From Fasciola hepatica (lineage: Eukaryota; Platyhelminthes; Trematoda; Plagiorchiida; Fasciolidae), in NCBI GenBank assembly GCA_948099385.1, contig CANUEZ040000206.1:992001-1056000 (forward strand): a DNA stretch of 64,000 bases, written 5' to 3'. The notes under the pieces are model-generated. The model searched no databases. It was given only the letters and a program-made list of their open reading frames with translations, and had not been told where the DNA came from. The translations under genes were made by a program, and so were the position numbers. Within the stretch, counting starts at the first letter, position 1. The number at the start of each line of letters is the position of its first letter. Below, in pieces: positions 22,977 through 36,662 of the stretch.

Positions 22977-25841
22977 GACGACATTTTCGAGGAAGCACAC
23001 GACGGGTTTGGCGGTTGTTGCCGCTCATCAGCTATGCGTACTCGGTACTCCTATGCCCACTCGTCTTCTGACTTGTACACTCCGATGATCTTTGATGTTC
23101 ACTAGGATCTAATTTGAATCGTCTCGATTGTGAATGGATACTGTTGATTGAAGTGGCGACAAATGAATGAGAATTGTCCTTTCTCGTAGTTATTCGTGTC
23201 TGGGTCACTGCTAACCCAACGAACAACGAGTTTGCATTTGCAAGCGCTCATCTCATATTCATAGTCAGTAAGTAGTATGTGAACGTGTGTGTGGACGACA
23301 TTTTCGAGGAAGCACACGACCGGTTTGGCGGTTGTTGCCGCTCATCAGCTATGCGTACTCGGTACTCCTATGCCCACTCGTCTTCTCACTTGTACACTCC
23401 GATGATCTTTTATGTTCACTAGGATCTTATTTGAATCGTCTCGATTGTGAATGGATACTGTTGATTGAAGTGGCGACAAATGAATGAGAATTGTCATTTC
23501 TCGTAGTTATTCGTGTCTGGGTCACTGCTAACCCAACGAACAACGAGTTTGCATTTGCAAGCGCTCATCTCATATTCATAGTCAGTAAGTAGTATGTGAA
23601 CGTGTGTGTGGACGACATTTTCGAGGAAGCACACAACCAGTTTGGCGGTTGTTGCCGCTCATCAGCTATGCGTACTCGGTACTCCTATGCCCACTCGACT
23701 TCTGACTTGTACACTCCGATGATCTTTTTCATGTTCACTAGGATCTTATTTGAATCGTCTGGATTGTGAATGGATACTGTTGATTGAAGTGGCGACAAAT
23801 GAATGAGAATTGTCATTTCTCGTAATTATTCGTGTCTGGGTCACTGCTAACCCAACGAACAACGAGTTTGCATTTGCAAGCGCTCATCTCATATTCATAG
23901 TCAGTAAGTAGTATGTGAACGTGTGTGTGGACGACATTTTCGAGGAAGCACACGACGGGTTTGGCGGTTGTTGCCGCTCATCAGCTATGCGTACTCGGTA
24001 CTCCTATGCCCACTCGACTTCTGACTTGTACACTCCGATGATCATTTTTCATGTTCAATAGGATCTAATTTGAATCGTCTCGATTGTGAATGGATACTGT
24101 TGATTGAAGTGGCGACAAATGAATGAGAATTGTCATTTCTCGTAGTTATTCGTGTCTGGGTCACTGCTAACCCAACGAACAACGAGTTTGCATTTGCAAG
24201 CGCTCATCTCATATTCATAGTCAGTAAGTAGTATGTGAACGTGTGTGTGGACGACATTTTCGAGGAAGCACACGACCGGTTTGGCGGTTGTTGCCGCTCA
24301 TCAGCTATGCGTACTCGGTACTCCTATGCCCACTCGTCTTCTGACTTGTACACTCCGATGATCTGTTATGTTCACTAGGATCTAATTTGAATCGTCTCGA
24401 TTGTGAATGGATACTGTTGATTGGAGTGGCGACAAATGAATGAGAATTGTCATTTCTCGTAGTTATTCGTGTCTGGGTCACTGCTTACACAACGAACAAC
24501 GAGTTTGCATTTGCAAGCGCTCATCTCATATTCATAGTCAGTAAGTAGTATGTGAACGTGTGTGTGGACGACATTTTCGAGGAAGCACACGACCGGTTTG
24601 GCGGTTGTTGCCGCTCATCAGCTATGCGTACTCGGTACTCCTATGCCCACTCGTCTTCTGACTTGTACACTCCGATGATCTTTTTTCATGTTCAATAGGA
24701 TCTAATTTGAATCGTCTCGATTGTGAATGGATACTGTTGATTGAAGTGGCGACAAATGAATGAGAATTGTCATTTCCCGTAGTTATTCGTGTCTGGGTCA
24801 CTGCTAACCCAACGAACAACGAGTTTGCATTTGCAAGCGCTCATCTCATCTTCATAGTCAGTAAGTAGTATGTGAACGTGTGTGTGGACGACATTTTCGA
24901 GGAAGCACACGACCGGTTTGGGCGGTTGTTGCCGCTCATCAGCTATGCGTACTCGGTACTCCTATGCCCACTCGTCTTCTGACTTGTACACTCCGATGAT
25001 CTTTTTTCATGTTCAATAGGATCTAATTTGAATCGTCTCGATTGTGAATGGATACTGTTGATTGAAGTGGCGACAAATGAATGAGAATTGTCATTTCTCG
25101 TAGTTATTCGTGTCTGGGTCACTGCTAACCCAACGAACAACGAGTTTGCATTTGCAAGCGCTCATCTCATATTCAAAGTCAGTAAGTAGTATGTGAACGT
25201 GTGTGTGGACGACATTTTCGAGGAAGCACACGACCGGTCTGGCGGTTGTTGCCGCTCATCAGCTATGCGAACTCGGTACTCCTATGCCCACTCGACTTCT
25301 GACTTGTACACTCCGATGATCTTTTATGTTCACTAGGATCTTATTTGAATCGTCTGGATTGTGAATGGATACTGTTGATTGAAGTGGCGACAAATGAATG
25401 AGAATTGTCATTTCTCGTAGTTATTCGTGTCTGGGTCACTGCTAACCCAACGAACAACGAGTTTGCATTTGCAAGCGCTCATCTCATATTCATAGTCAGT
25501 AAGTAGTATGTGAACGTGTGTGTGGACGACATTTTCGAGGAAGCACACAACCAGTTTGGCGGTTGTTGCCGCTCATCAGCTATGCGTACTCGGTACTCCT
25601 ATGCCCACTCGACTTCTGACTTGTACACTCCGATGATCTTTTATGTTCAATAGGATCTAATTTGAATCGTCTCGATTGTGAATGGATACTGTTGATTGAA
25701 GTGGCGACAAATGAATGAGAATTGTCATTTCTCGTAGTTATTCGTGTCTGGGTCACTGCTAACCCAACGAACAACGAGTTTGCATTTGCAAGCGCTCATC
25801 TCATATTCATAGTCAGTAAGTAGTATGTGAACGTGTGTGTG
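22977..25841 (+). repeat. HOR-E variant a c d-like e-like f g h i j (2865 bp)
   Basis: Units start at 22977 (a), 23294 (c), 23611 (d-like: ACACAACCAG, CACTAGG, CGTCTGG, GTAATTATT), 23930 (e-like: CGACGGGT, GATCATTTTT, without GCGAATG), 24250 (f), 24567 (g), 24887 (h), 25208 (i) and 25525 (j). Type b is missing and d and e are not yet in their later form, so this may be an early or rearranged version of the ten-monomer unit. Confidence 0.87.
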
Positions 25842-26794
25842 GACGACATTTTCGAGGAAGCACACGACGGGTTTGGCGGTTGTTGCCGCTCATCAGCTAT
25901 GCGTACTCGGTACTCCTATGCCCACTCGTCTTCTGACTTGTACACTCCGATGATCTTTGATGTTCACTAGGATCTAATTTGAATCGTCTCGATTGTGAAT
26001 GGATACTGTTGATTGAAGTGGCGACAAATGAATGAGAATTGTCCTTTCTCGTAGTTATTCGTGTCTGGGTCACTGCTAACCCAACGAACAACGAGTTTGC
26101 ATTTGCAAGCGCTCATCTCATATTCATAGTCAGTAAGTAGTATGTGAACGTGTGTGTGGACGACATTTTCGAGGAAGCACACGACCGGTTTGGCGGTTGT
26201 TGCCGCTCATCAGCTATGCGTACTCGGTACTCCTATGCCCACTCGTCTTCTGACTTGTACACTCCGATGATCTTTTTCATGTTCAATAGGATCTTATTTG
26301 AATCGTCTCGATTGTGAATGGATACTGTTGATTGAAGTGGCGACAAATGAATGAGAATTGTCATTTCTCGTAATTATTCGTGTCTGGGTCACTGCTAACC
26401 CAACGAACAACGAGTTTGCATTTGCAAGCGCTCATCTCATATTCATAGTCAGTAAGTAGTATGTGAACGTGTGTGTGGACGACATTTTCGAGGAAGCACA
26501 CGACCGGTTTGGCGGTTGTTGCCGCTCATCAGCTATGCGTACTCGGTACTCCTATGCCCACTCGTCTTCTGACTTGTACACTCCGATGATCTGTTATGTT
26601 CACTAGGATCTAATTTGAATCGTCTCGATTGTGAATGGATACTGTTGATTGGAGTGGCGACAAATGAATGAGAATTGTCATTTCTCGTAGTTATTCGTGT
26701 CTGGGTCACTGCTTACACAACGAACAACGAGTTTGCATTTGCAAGCGCTCATCTCATATTCATAGTCAGTAAGTAGTATGTGAACGTGTGTGTG
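25842..26794 (+). repeat. HOR-E partial a b f before K module 1
   Basis: Units start at 25842 (a), 26159 (b) and 26478 (f). After f the order leaves HOR-E and enters the K module. The same a b context precedes the second K module at 53845. Confidence 0.9.
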
Positions 26795-29659
26795 GACGAC
26801 ATTTTCGAGGAAGCACACGACCGGTTTGGCGGTTGTTGCCGCTCATCAGCTATGCGTACTCGGTACTCCTATGCCCACTCGTCTTCTGACTTGTACACTC
26901 CGATGATCTTTTATGTTCACTAGGATCTCATTTGAATCGTCTCGATTGTGAATGGATACTGTTGATTGAAGTGGCGACAAATGAATGAGAATTGTCATTT
27001 CTCGTAGTTATTCGTGTCTGGGTCACTGCTAACCCAACGAACAACGAGTTTGCATTTGCAAGCGCTCATCTCATATTCATAGTCAGTAAGTAGTATGTGA
27101 ACGTGTGTGTGGACGACATTTTCGAGGAAGCACACGACGGGTTTGGCGGTTGTTGCCGCTCATCAGCTATGCGTACTCGGTACTCCTATGCCCACTCGTC
27201 TTCTGACTTGTACACTCCGATGATCATTTTTCATGTTCAATAGGATCTAATTTGAATCGTCTCGATTGTGAATGGATACTGTTGATTGAAGGGGCGACAA
27301 ATGAATGAGAATTGTCATTTCTCGTAGTTATTCGTGTCTGGGTCACTGCTAACCCAACGAACAACGAGTTTGCATTTGCAAGCGCTCATCTCATATTCAT
27401 AGTCAGTAAGTAGTATGTGAACGTGTGTGTGGACGACATTTTCGAGGAAGCACACGACGGGTTTGGCGGTTGTTGCCGCTCATCAGCTATGCGAACTCGG
27501 TACTCCTATGCCCACTCGTCTTCTGACTTGTACACTCCGATGATCATTTTTCATGTTCTATAGGATCTCATTTGAATCGTCTCGAGTGTGAATGGATACT
27601 GTTGATTGAGGAGGCGACAAATGAATGAGAATTGTCATTTCTCGTAGTTATTCGTGTCTGGGTCACTGCTAACCCAACGAACAACGAGTTTGCATTTGCA
27701 AGCGCTCATCTCATATTCATAGTCAGTAAGTAGTATGTGAACGTGTGTGTGGACGACATTTTCGAGGAAGCACACGACGGGTTTGGCGGTTGTTGCCGCT
27801 CATCAGCTATGCGTACTCGGTACTCCTATGCCCACTCGTCTTCTGACTTGTACACTCCGATGATCTGTGATGTTCACTAGGATCAAATTTGAATCGTCTC
27901 GATTGTGAATGGATACTGTTGATTGAAGTGGCGACAAATGAATGAGAATTGTCATTTCTCGTAGTTATTCGTGTCTGGGTCACTGCTAACCCAACGAACA
28001 ACGAGTTTGCATTTGCAAGCGCTCATCTCATATTCATAGTCAGTAAGTAGTATGTGAACGTGTGTGTGGACGACATTTTCCAGGAAGCACACAACCAGTT
28101 TGGCGGTTGTTGCCGCTCATCAGCTATGCGTACTCGGTACTCCTATGCCCACTCGTCTTCTGACTTGTACACTCCGATGATCATTTTTCATGTTCAATAG
28201 GATCTAATTTGAATCGTCTCGATTGTGAATGGATACTGTTGATTGAAGTGGCGACAAATGAATGAGAATTGTCATTTCTCGTAGTTATTCGTGTCTGGGT
28301 CACTGCTAACCCAACGAACAACGAGTTTGCATTTGCAAGCGCTCATCTCAGATTCATAGTCAGTAAGTAGTATGTGAACGTGTGTGTGGACGACATTTTC
28401 GAGGAAGCACACGACCGGTTTGCCGGTTGTTGCCGCTCATCAGCTATGCGTACTCGGTACTCCTATGCCCACTCGTCTTCTGACTTGTACACTCCGATGA
28501 TCTTTTATGTTCACTAGGATCTTATTTGAATCGTCTCGATTGTGAATGGATACTGTTGATTGAAGTGGCGACAAATGAATGAGAATTGTCATTTCTCGTA
28601 ATTATTCGTGTCTGGGTCACTGCTAACCCAACGAACAACGAGTTTGCATTTGCAAGCGCTCATCTCATATTCATAGTCAGTAAGTAGTATGTGAACGTGT
28701 GTTTGGACGACATTTTCGAGGAAGCACACGACCGGTTTGGCGGTTGTTGCCGCTCATCAGCTATGCGTACTCGGTACTCCTATGCCCACTCGTCTTCTGA
28801 CTTTTACACGCCGATGATCTTTTATGTTCAATGGGATCTAATTTGAATCGTCTCGATTGTGAATGGATACTGTTGATTGAAGTGGCGACAAATGAATGAG
28901 AATTGTCATTTCTCGTAGTTATTCGTGTCTGGGTCACTGCTAACCCAACGAACAACGAGTTTGCATTTGCAAGCGCTCATCTCATATTCATAGTCAGTAA
29001 GTAGTATGTGAACGTGTGTGTGGACGACATTTTCGAGGAAGCACACGACCGGTTTGGCGGTTGTTGCCGCTCATCAGCTATGCGTACTCGGTACTCCTAT
29101 GCCCACTCGTCTTCTGACTTGTACACTCCGATGATCATTTTTCATGTTCTATAGGATCTCATTTGAATCGTCTCGAGTGTGAATGGATACTGTTGATTGA
29201 GGAGGCGACAAATGAATGAGAATTGTCATTTCTCGTAGTTATTCGTGTCTGGGTCACTGCTAACCCAACGAACAACGAGTTTGCATTTGCAAGCGCTCAT
29301 CTCATATTCATAGTCAGTAAGTAGTATGTGAACGTGTGTGTGGACGACATTTTCGAGGAAGCACACGACGGGTTTGGCGGTTGTTGCCGCTCATCAGCTA
29401 TGCGTACTCGGTACTCCTATGCCCACTCGTCTTCTGACTTTTACACTCCGATGATCTTTTATGTTCAATAGGATCTAATTTGAATCGTCTCGATTGTGAA
29501 TGGATACTGTTGATTGAAGTGGCGACAAATGAATGAGAATTGTCATTTCTCGTAGTTATTCGTGTCTGGGTCACTGCTAACCCAACGAACAACGAGTTTG
29601 CATTTGCAAGCGCTCATCTCATATTCATAGTCAGTAAGTAGTATGTGAACGTGTGTGTG
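26795..29659 (+). repeat. K module copy 1 (9 monomers, 2865 bp)
   Basis: Units start at 26795 (CTCAT), 27112 (GATCATTTTT, GAAGGGGCG), 27432 (GCGAAC, CTATAGG, CGAGTGTG, GAGGAGGCG), 27752 (GATCTGTGATG, GATCAAATT), 28069 (TTTTCCAGG, CTCAGATTC), 28389 (TTTGCCGG, GTAATTATT), 28706 (CTTTTACACG, CAATGGG), 29023 (CTATAGG, CGAGTGTG) and 29343 (CTTTTACAC). These markers are absent from the ten HOR-E types. A nearly parallel series lies 27.7 kb downstream. Confidence 0.9.
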
Positions 29660-30295
29660 GACGACATTTTCGAGGAAGAACACGACGGGTTTGGCGGTTG
29701 TTGCCGCTCATCAGCTACGCGTACTCGGTACTCCTATGCCCACTCGTCTTCTGACTTGTACACTCCGATGATCTTTTTCATGTTCAATAGGATCTTATTT
29801 GAATCGTCTCGATTGTGAATGGATACTGTTGATTGAAGTGGCGACAAATGAATGAGAATTGTCATTTCTCGTAGTTATTCGTGTCTGGGTCACTGCTAAC
29901 CCAACGAACAACGAGTTTGCATTTGCAAGCGCTCATCTCATATTCATAGTCAGTAAGTAGTATGTGAACGTGTGTGTGGACGACATTTTCGAGGAAGCAC
30001 ACAACCAGTTTGGCGGTTGTTGCCGCTCATCAGCTATGCGTACTCGGTACTCCTATGCCCACTCGACTTCTGACTTGTACACTCCGATGATCTTTTATGT
30101 TCAATAGGATCTAATTTGAATCGTCTCGATTGTGAATGGATACTGTTGATTGAAGTGGCGACAAATGAATGAGAATTGTCCTTTCTCGTAGTTATTCGTG
30201 TCTGGGTCACTGCTAACCCAACGAACAACGAGTTTGCATTTGCAAGCGCTCATCTCATATTCATAGTCAGTAAGTAGTATGTGAACGTGTGTGTG
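29660..30295 (+). repeat. Two monomers joining K module 1 to HOR-E
   Basis: Units start at 29660 (GAAGAACACG, CTACGCG, GATCTTTTTC, CTTAT; b-like) and 29979 (j': ACACAACCAG, CGACTTC, GTCCTTTCTC). Confidence 0.88.
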
Positions 30296-33200
30296 GACGA
30301 CATTTTCGAGGAAGCACACGACGGGTTTGGCGGTTGTTGCCGCTCATCAGCTATGCGTACTCGGTACTCCTATGCCCACTCGTCTTCTGACTTGTACACT
30401 CCGATGATCTTTGATGTTCACTAGGATCTAATTTGAATCGTCTCGATTGTGAATGGATACTGTTGATTGAAGTGGCGACAAATGAATGAGAATTGTCCTT
30501 TCTCGTAGTTATTCGTGTCTGGGTCACTGCTAACCCAACGAACAACGAGTTTGCATTTGCAAGCGCTCATCTCATATTCATAGTCAGTAAGTAGTATGTG
30601 AACGTGTGTGTGGACGACATTTTCGAGGAAGCACACGACCGGTTTGGCGGTTGTTGCCGCTCATCAGCTATGCGTACTCGGTACTCCTATGCCCACTCGT
30701 CTTCTGACTTGTACACTCCGATGATCTTTTTCATGTTCAATAGGATCTTATTTGAATCGTCTCGATTGTGAATGGATACTGTTGATTGAAGTGGCGACAA
30801 ATGAATGAGAATTGTCATTTCTCGTAATTATTCGTGTCTGGGTCACTGCTAACCCAACGAACAACGAGTTTGCATTTGCAAGCGCTCATCTCATATTCAT
30901 AGTCAGTAAGTAGTATGTGAACGTGTGTGTGGACGACATTTTCGAGGAAGCACACGACCGGTTTGGCGGTTGTTGCCGCTCATCAGCTATGCGTACTCGG
31001 TACTCCTATGCCCACTCGTCTTCTCACTTGTACACTCCGATGATCTTTTATGTTCACTAGGATCTTATTTGAATCGTCTCGATTGTGAATGGATACTGTT
31101 GATTGAAGTGGCGACAAATGAATGAGAATTGTCATTTCTCGTAGTTATTCGTGTCTGGGTCACTGCTAACCCAACGAACAACGAGTTTGCATTTGCAAGC
31201 GCTCATCTCATATTCATAGTCAGTAAGTAGTATGTGAACGTGTGTGTGGACGACATTTTCGAGGAAGCACACGACGGGTTTGGCGGTTGTTGCCGCTCAT
31301 CAGCTATGCGTACTCGGTACTCCTATGCCCACTCGTCTTCTGACTTGTACACTCCGATGATCTTTGATGTTCACTAGGATCTAATTTGAATCGTCTCGAT
31401 TGTGAATGGATACTGTTGATTGAAGTGGCGACAAATGAATGAGAATTGTCATTTCCCGTAGTTATTCGTGTCTGGGTCACTGCTAACCCAACGAACAACG
31501 AGTTTGCATTTGCAAGCGCTCATCTCATATTCATAGTCAGTAAGTAGTATGTGAACGTGTGTGTGGACGACATTTTCGAGGAAGCACACGACCGGTTTGG
31601 CGGTTGTTGCCGCTCATCAGCTATGCGTACTCGGTACTCCTATGCCCACTCGTCTTCTGACTTGTACACTCCGATGATCTTTTTCATGTTCAATAGGATC
31701 TTATTTGAATCGTCTCGATTGTGAATGGATACTGTTGATTGAAGTGGCGACAAATGAATGAGAATTGTCATTTCTCGTAATTATTCGTGTCTGGGTCACT
31801 GCTAACCCAACGAACAACGAGTTTGCATTTGCAAGCGCTCATCTCATATTCATAGTCAGTAAGTAGTATGTGAACGTGTGTGTGGACGACATTTTCGAGG
31901 AAGCACACGACCGGTTTGGCGGTTGTTGCCGCTCATCAGCTATGCGTACTCGGTACTCCTATGCCCACTCGACTTCTGACTTGTACACTCCGATGATCTT
32001 TTTCATGTTCAATAGGATCTTATTTGAATCGTCTCGATTGTGAATGGATACTGTTGATTGAAGTGGCGACAAATGAATGAGAATTGTCATTTCTCGTAAT
32101 TATTCGTGTCTGGGTCACTGCTAACCCAACGAACAACGAGTTTGCATTTGCAAGCGCTCATCTCATATTCATAGTCAGTAAGTAGTATGTGAACGTGTGT
32201 GTGGACGACATTTTCGAGGAAGCACACAACCAGTTTGGCGAATGTTGCCGCTCCTCAGCTATGCGCACTCGGTACTCCTATGCCCACTCGACTTCTGACT
32301 TGTACACTCCGATGATCATTTTTCATGTTCAATAGGATCTAATTTGAATCGTCTCGATTGTGAATGGATACTGTTGATTGAAGTGGCGACAAATGAATGA
32401 GAATTGTCATTTCTCGTAGTTATTCGTGTCTGGGTCACTGCTAACCCAACGAACAACGAGTTTGCATTTGCAAGCGCTCATCTCATATTCATAGTCAGTA
32501 AGTAGTATGTGAACGTGTGTGTGGACGACATTTTCGAGGAAGCACACGACCGGTTTGGCGGTTGTTGCCGCTCATCAGCTATGCGTACTCGGTACTCCTA
32601 TGCCCACTCGTCTTCTGACTTGTACACTCCGATGATCTGTTATGTTCACTAGGATCTAATTTGAATCGTCTCGATTGTGAATGGATACTGTTGATTGGAG
32701 TGGCGACAAATGAATGAGAATTGTCATTTCTCGTAGTTATTCGTGTCTGGGTCACTGCTTACACAACGAACAACGAGTTTGCATTTGCAAGCGCTCATCT
32801 CATATTCATAGTCAGTAAGTAGTATGTGAACGTGTGTGTGGACGACATTTTCGAGGAAGCACACGACCGGTTTGGCGGTTGTTGCCGCTCATCAGCTATG
32901 CGTACTCGGTACTCCTATGCCCACTCGTCTTCTGACTTGTACACTCCGATGATTCTTTTTTCATGTTCAATAGGATCTAATTTGAATCGTCTCGATTGTG
33001 AATGGATACTGTTGATTGAAGTGGCGACAAATGAATGAGAATTGTCATTTCCCGTAGTTATTCGTGTCTGGGTCACTGCTAACCCAACGAACAACGAGTT
33101 TGCATTTGCAAGCGCTCATCTCATCTTCATAGTCAGTAAGTAGTATGTGAACGTGTGTGTGGACGACATTTTCGAGGAAGCACACGACCGGTTTGGGCGG

Positions 33201-34113
33201 TTGTTGCCGCTCATCAGCTATGCGTACTCGGTACTCCTATGCCCACTCGTCTTCTGACTTGTACACTCCGATGATCTTTTTCATGTTCAATAGGATCTAA
33301 TTTGAATCGTCTCGATTGTGAATGGATACTGTTGATTGAAGTGGCGACAAATGAATGAGAATTGTCATTTCTCGTAGTTATTCGTGTCTGGGTCACTGCT
33401 AACCCAACGAACAACGAGTTTGCATTTGCAAGCGCTCATCTCATATTCAAAGTCAGTAAGTAGTATGTGAACGTGTGTGTGGACGACATTTTCGAGGAAG
33501 CACACGACCGGTCTGGCGGTTGTTGCCGCTCATCAGCTATGCGAACTCGGTACTCCTATGCCCACTCGACTTCTGACTTGTACACTCCGATGATCTTTTA
33601 TGTTCACTAGGATCTTATTTGAATCGTCTGGATTGTGAATGGATACTGTTGATTGAAGTGGCGACAAATGAATGAGAATTGTCATTTCTCGTAGTTATTC
33701 GTGTCTGGTCACTGCTAACCCAACGAACAACGAGTTTGCATTTGCAAGCGCTCATCTCATATTCATAGTCAGTAAGTAGTATGTGAACGTGTGTGTGGAC
33801 GACATTTTCGAGAAGCACACAACCAGTTTGGCGGTTGTTGCCGCTCATCAGCTATGCGTACTCGGTACTCCTATGCCCACTCGACTTCTGACTTGTACAC
33901 TCCGATGATCTTTTATGTTCAATAGGATCTAATTTGAATCGTCTCGATTGTGAATGGATACTGTTGATTGAAGTGGCGACAAATGAATGAGAATTGTCAT
34001 TTCTCGTAGTTATTCGTGTCTGGGTCACTGCTAACCCAACGAACAACGAGTTTGCATTTGCAAGCGCTCATCTCATATTCATAGTCAGTAAGTAGTATGT
34101 GAACGTGTGTGTG
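30296..34113 (+). repeat. HOR-E long form with extra dimer (12 monomers, 3818 bp)
   Basis: Units start at 30296 (a), 30613 (b), 30932 (c), 31249 (a with TCATTTCCCG), 31566 (b), 31885 (d), 32204 (e), 32524 (f), 32841 (g), 33162 (h), 33482 (i) and 33798 (j). Removing the additional a-b pair at 31249-31884 (636 bp) leaves the order a-j. The remainder is 3182 bp, two short of 3184, which the small indels from 32951 onward explain. Confidence 0.9.
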
Positions 34114-36652
34114 GACGACATTTTCGAGGAAGCACACGACGGGTTTGGCGGTTGTTGCCGCTCATCAGCTATGCGTACTCGGTACTCTCTATGCCCACTC
34201 GTCTTCTGACTTGTACACTCCGATGATCTTTGATGTTCACTAGGATCTAATTTGAATCGTCCTCGATTGTGAATGGATACTGTTGATTGAAGTGGCGACA
34301 AATGAATGAGAATTGTCCTTTCTCGTAGTTATTCGTGTCTGGGTCACTGCTAACCCAACGAACAACGAGTTTGCATTTGCAAGCGCTCATCTCATATTCA
34401 TAGTCAGTAGTAGTATGTGAACGTGTGTGTGGACGACATTTTCGAGAAGCACACGACCGGTTTGGCGGTTGTTGCCGCTCATCAGCTATGCGTACTCGGT
34501 ACTCCTATGCCCACTGTCTGTCTTTCTGACTTGTACACTCCGATGATCTTTTTCATGTTCAATAGGATCTTATTTGAATCGTCTCGATTGTGAATGGATA
34601 CTGTTGATTGAAGTGGCGACAAAATGAATGAGATTGTCATTTCTCGTAATTATTCGTGTCTGGGTCACTGCTAACCAACGAACAACGAGTTTGCATTTGC
34701 AAGCGCTCTTCTCATATTCATAGTCAGTAAGTAGTATGTGAACGTGTGTGTGGACGACATTTTCGAGGAAGCACACGACCGGTTTGGCGGTTGTTGCCGC
34801 TCATCAGCTATGCGTACTCGGTACTCCTATGCCCACTCGTCTTCTCACTTGTACACTCCGATGATCTTTTATGTTCACTAGGATCTTATTTGAATCGTCT
34901 CGATTGTGAATGGATACTGTTGATTGAAGTGGCGACAAATGAATGAGAATTGTCATTCTCGTAGTTATTCGTGTCTGGGTCACTGCTAACCCAACGACAA
35001 CGATTTTGCATTTGCAAGCGCTCATCTCATATTCATAGTCAGTAAGTAGTATGTGAACGTGTGTGTGGACGACATTTTCGAGGAAGCACACGACCGGTTT
35101 GGCGGTTGTTGCCGCTCATCAGCTATGCGTACTCGGTACTCCTATGCCCACTCGACTTCTGACTTGTACACTCCGATGATCTTTTTCATGTTCAATAGGA
35201 TCTAATTTGAATCGTCTCGATTGTGAATGGATACTGTTGATTGAAGTGGCGACAAATGAATGAGAATTGTCATTTCTCGTAGTTATTCGTGTCTGGGTCA
35301 CTGCTAACCCAACGAACAACGAGTTTGCATTTGCAAGCGCTCATCTCATATTCATAGTCAGTAAGTAGTATGTGAACGTGTGTGTGGACGACATTTTCGA
35401 GGAAGCACACAACCAGTTTGGCGGTTGTTTGCCGCTCATCAGCTATGCGTACTCGGTACTCCTATGCCCACTCGACTTCTGACTTGTACACTCCGATGAT
35501 CTTTTATGTTCAATAGGATCTAATTTGAATCGTCTCGATTGTGAATGGATACTGTTGATTGAAGTGGCGACAAATGAATGAGAATTGTCCCTTTCTCGTA
35601 GTTATTCGTGTCTGGGTCACTGCTAACCCAACGAACAACGAGTTTGCATTTGCAAGCGCTCATCTCATATTCATAGTCAGTAAGTAGTATGTGAACGTGT
35701 GTGTGGACGACATTTTCGAGGAAGCACACGACCGGTTTGGCGGTTGTTGCCGCTCATCAGCTATGCGTACTCGGTACTCCTATGCCCACTCGACTTCTGA
35801 CTTTTACACTCCGATGATCTTTTTCATGTTCAATAGGATCTTATTTGAATCGTCTCGATTGTGAATGGATACTGTTGATTGAAGTGGCGACAAATGAATG
35901 AGAATTGTCATTTCTCGTAATTATTCGTGTCTGGGGTCACTGCTAACCCAACGAACAACGAGTTTGCATTTGCAAGCGCTCATCTCATATTCATAGTCAG
36001 TAAGTAGTATGTGAACGTGTGTGTGGACGACATTTTCGAGGAAGCACACAACCAGTTTGGCGAATGTTGCCGCTCCTCAGCTATGCGCACTCGGTACTCC
36101 TATGCCCACTCGACTTCTGACTTGTACACTCCGATGATCATTTTTCATGTTCAATAGGATTCTAATTTGAATCGTCTCGATTGTGAATGGATACTGTTGA
36201 TTGAAGTGGCGACAAATGAATGAGAATTGTCATTTCTCGTAGTTATTCGTGTCTGGTCACTGCTAACCCAACGAACAACGAGTTTGCATTTGCAAGCGCT
36301 CATCTCATATTCATAGTCAGTAAGTAGTATGTGAACGTGTGTGTGGACGACATTTTCGAGGAAGCACACAACCAGTTTGGCGGTTGTTGCGCTCATCAGC
36401 TATGCGTACTCGGTACTCCTATGCCCACTCGACTTCTGACTTGTACACTCCGATGATCTTTTATGTTCAATAGGATCTAATTTGAATCGTCTCGATTGTG
36501 AATGGATACTGTTGATTGAAGTGGCGACAAATGAATGAGAATTGTCATTTCTCGTAGTTATTCGTGTCTGGGTCACTGCTAACCCAACGAACAACGAGTT
36601 TGCATTTGCAAGCGCTCATCTCATATTCATAGTCAGTAGTAGTATGTGAGAA
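32951..36652. other. Patch dense in small indels (probable assembly or polishing error)
   Basis: Departures from the otherwise rigid monomer lengths cluster here. Approximate sites: extra T 32954; lost G 33708, 33812 and 34446; extra base 34187; extra C 34261; lost A 34408; scrambled CACTGTCTGTC 34513-34523; extra and lost A 34621-34633; lost C 34675; lost T 34957; lost A 34997; extra T 35430; extra C 35591; extra G 35935; extra T 36161; lost G 36256; lost C 36390; lost A and extra GA 36638-36651. Most lie in short homopolymers or dinucleotides, the usual error mode of single-molecule reads. About 60 kb elsewhere shows no comparable indels. Confidence 0.85.
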
Positions 36653-36662
36653 CGTGTGTGTG
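34114..36662 (+). repeat. HOR-E short form, indel-ridden (8 monomers, 2549 bp)
   Basis: Units start at 34114 (a), 34432 (b), 34753 (c), 35068 (d/e fusion), 35387 (j'), 35706 (d), 36026 (e) and 36346 (j). The order is a b c (d/e j') (d e j), matching the short form at 39526 less one monomer. Nearly every unit carries one or more unusual indels and lengths scatter from 315 to 321, so fine detail here may be sequencing error. Confidence 0.85.
35068..35386 (+). repeat. Hybrid monomer d/e
   Basis: The head is type d (CGACCGGT, CGACTTC, GATCTTTTTC). The rest has CTAAT and GTAGTTATT as in e, not the CTTAT and GTAATTATT of d. It stands where d and e are both expected. One-monomer loss by unequal crossover between offsets of about 120 and 138 explains it, with the caution that it lies in the indel-rich patch. 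Confidence 0.7.
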
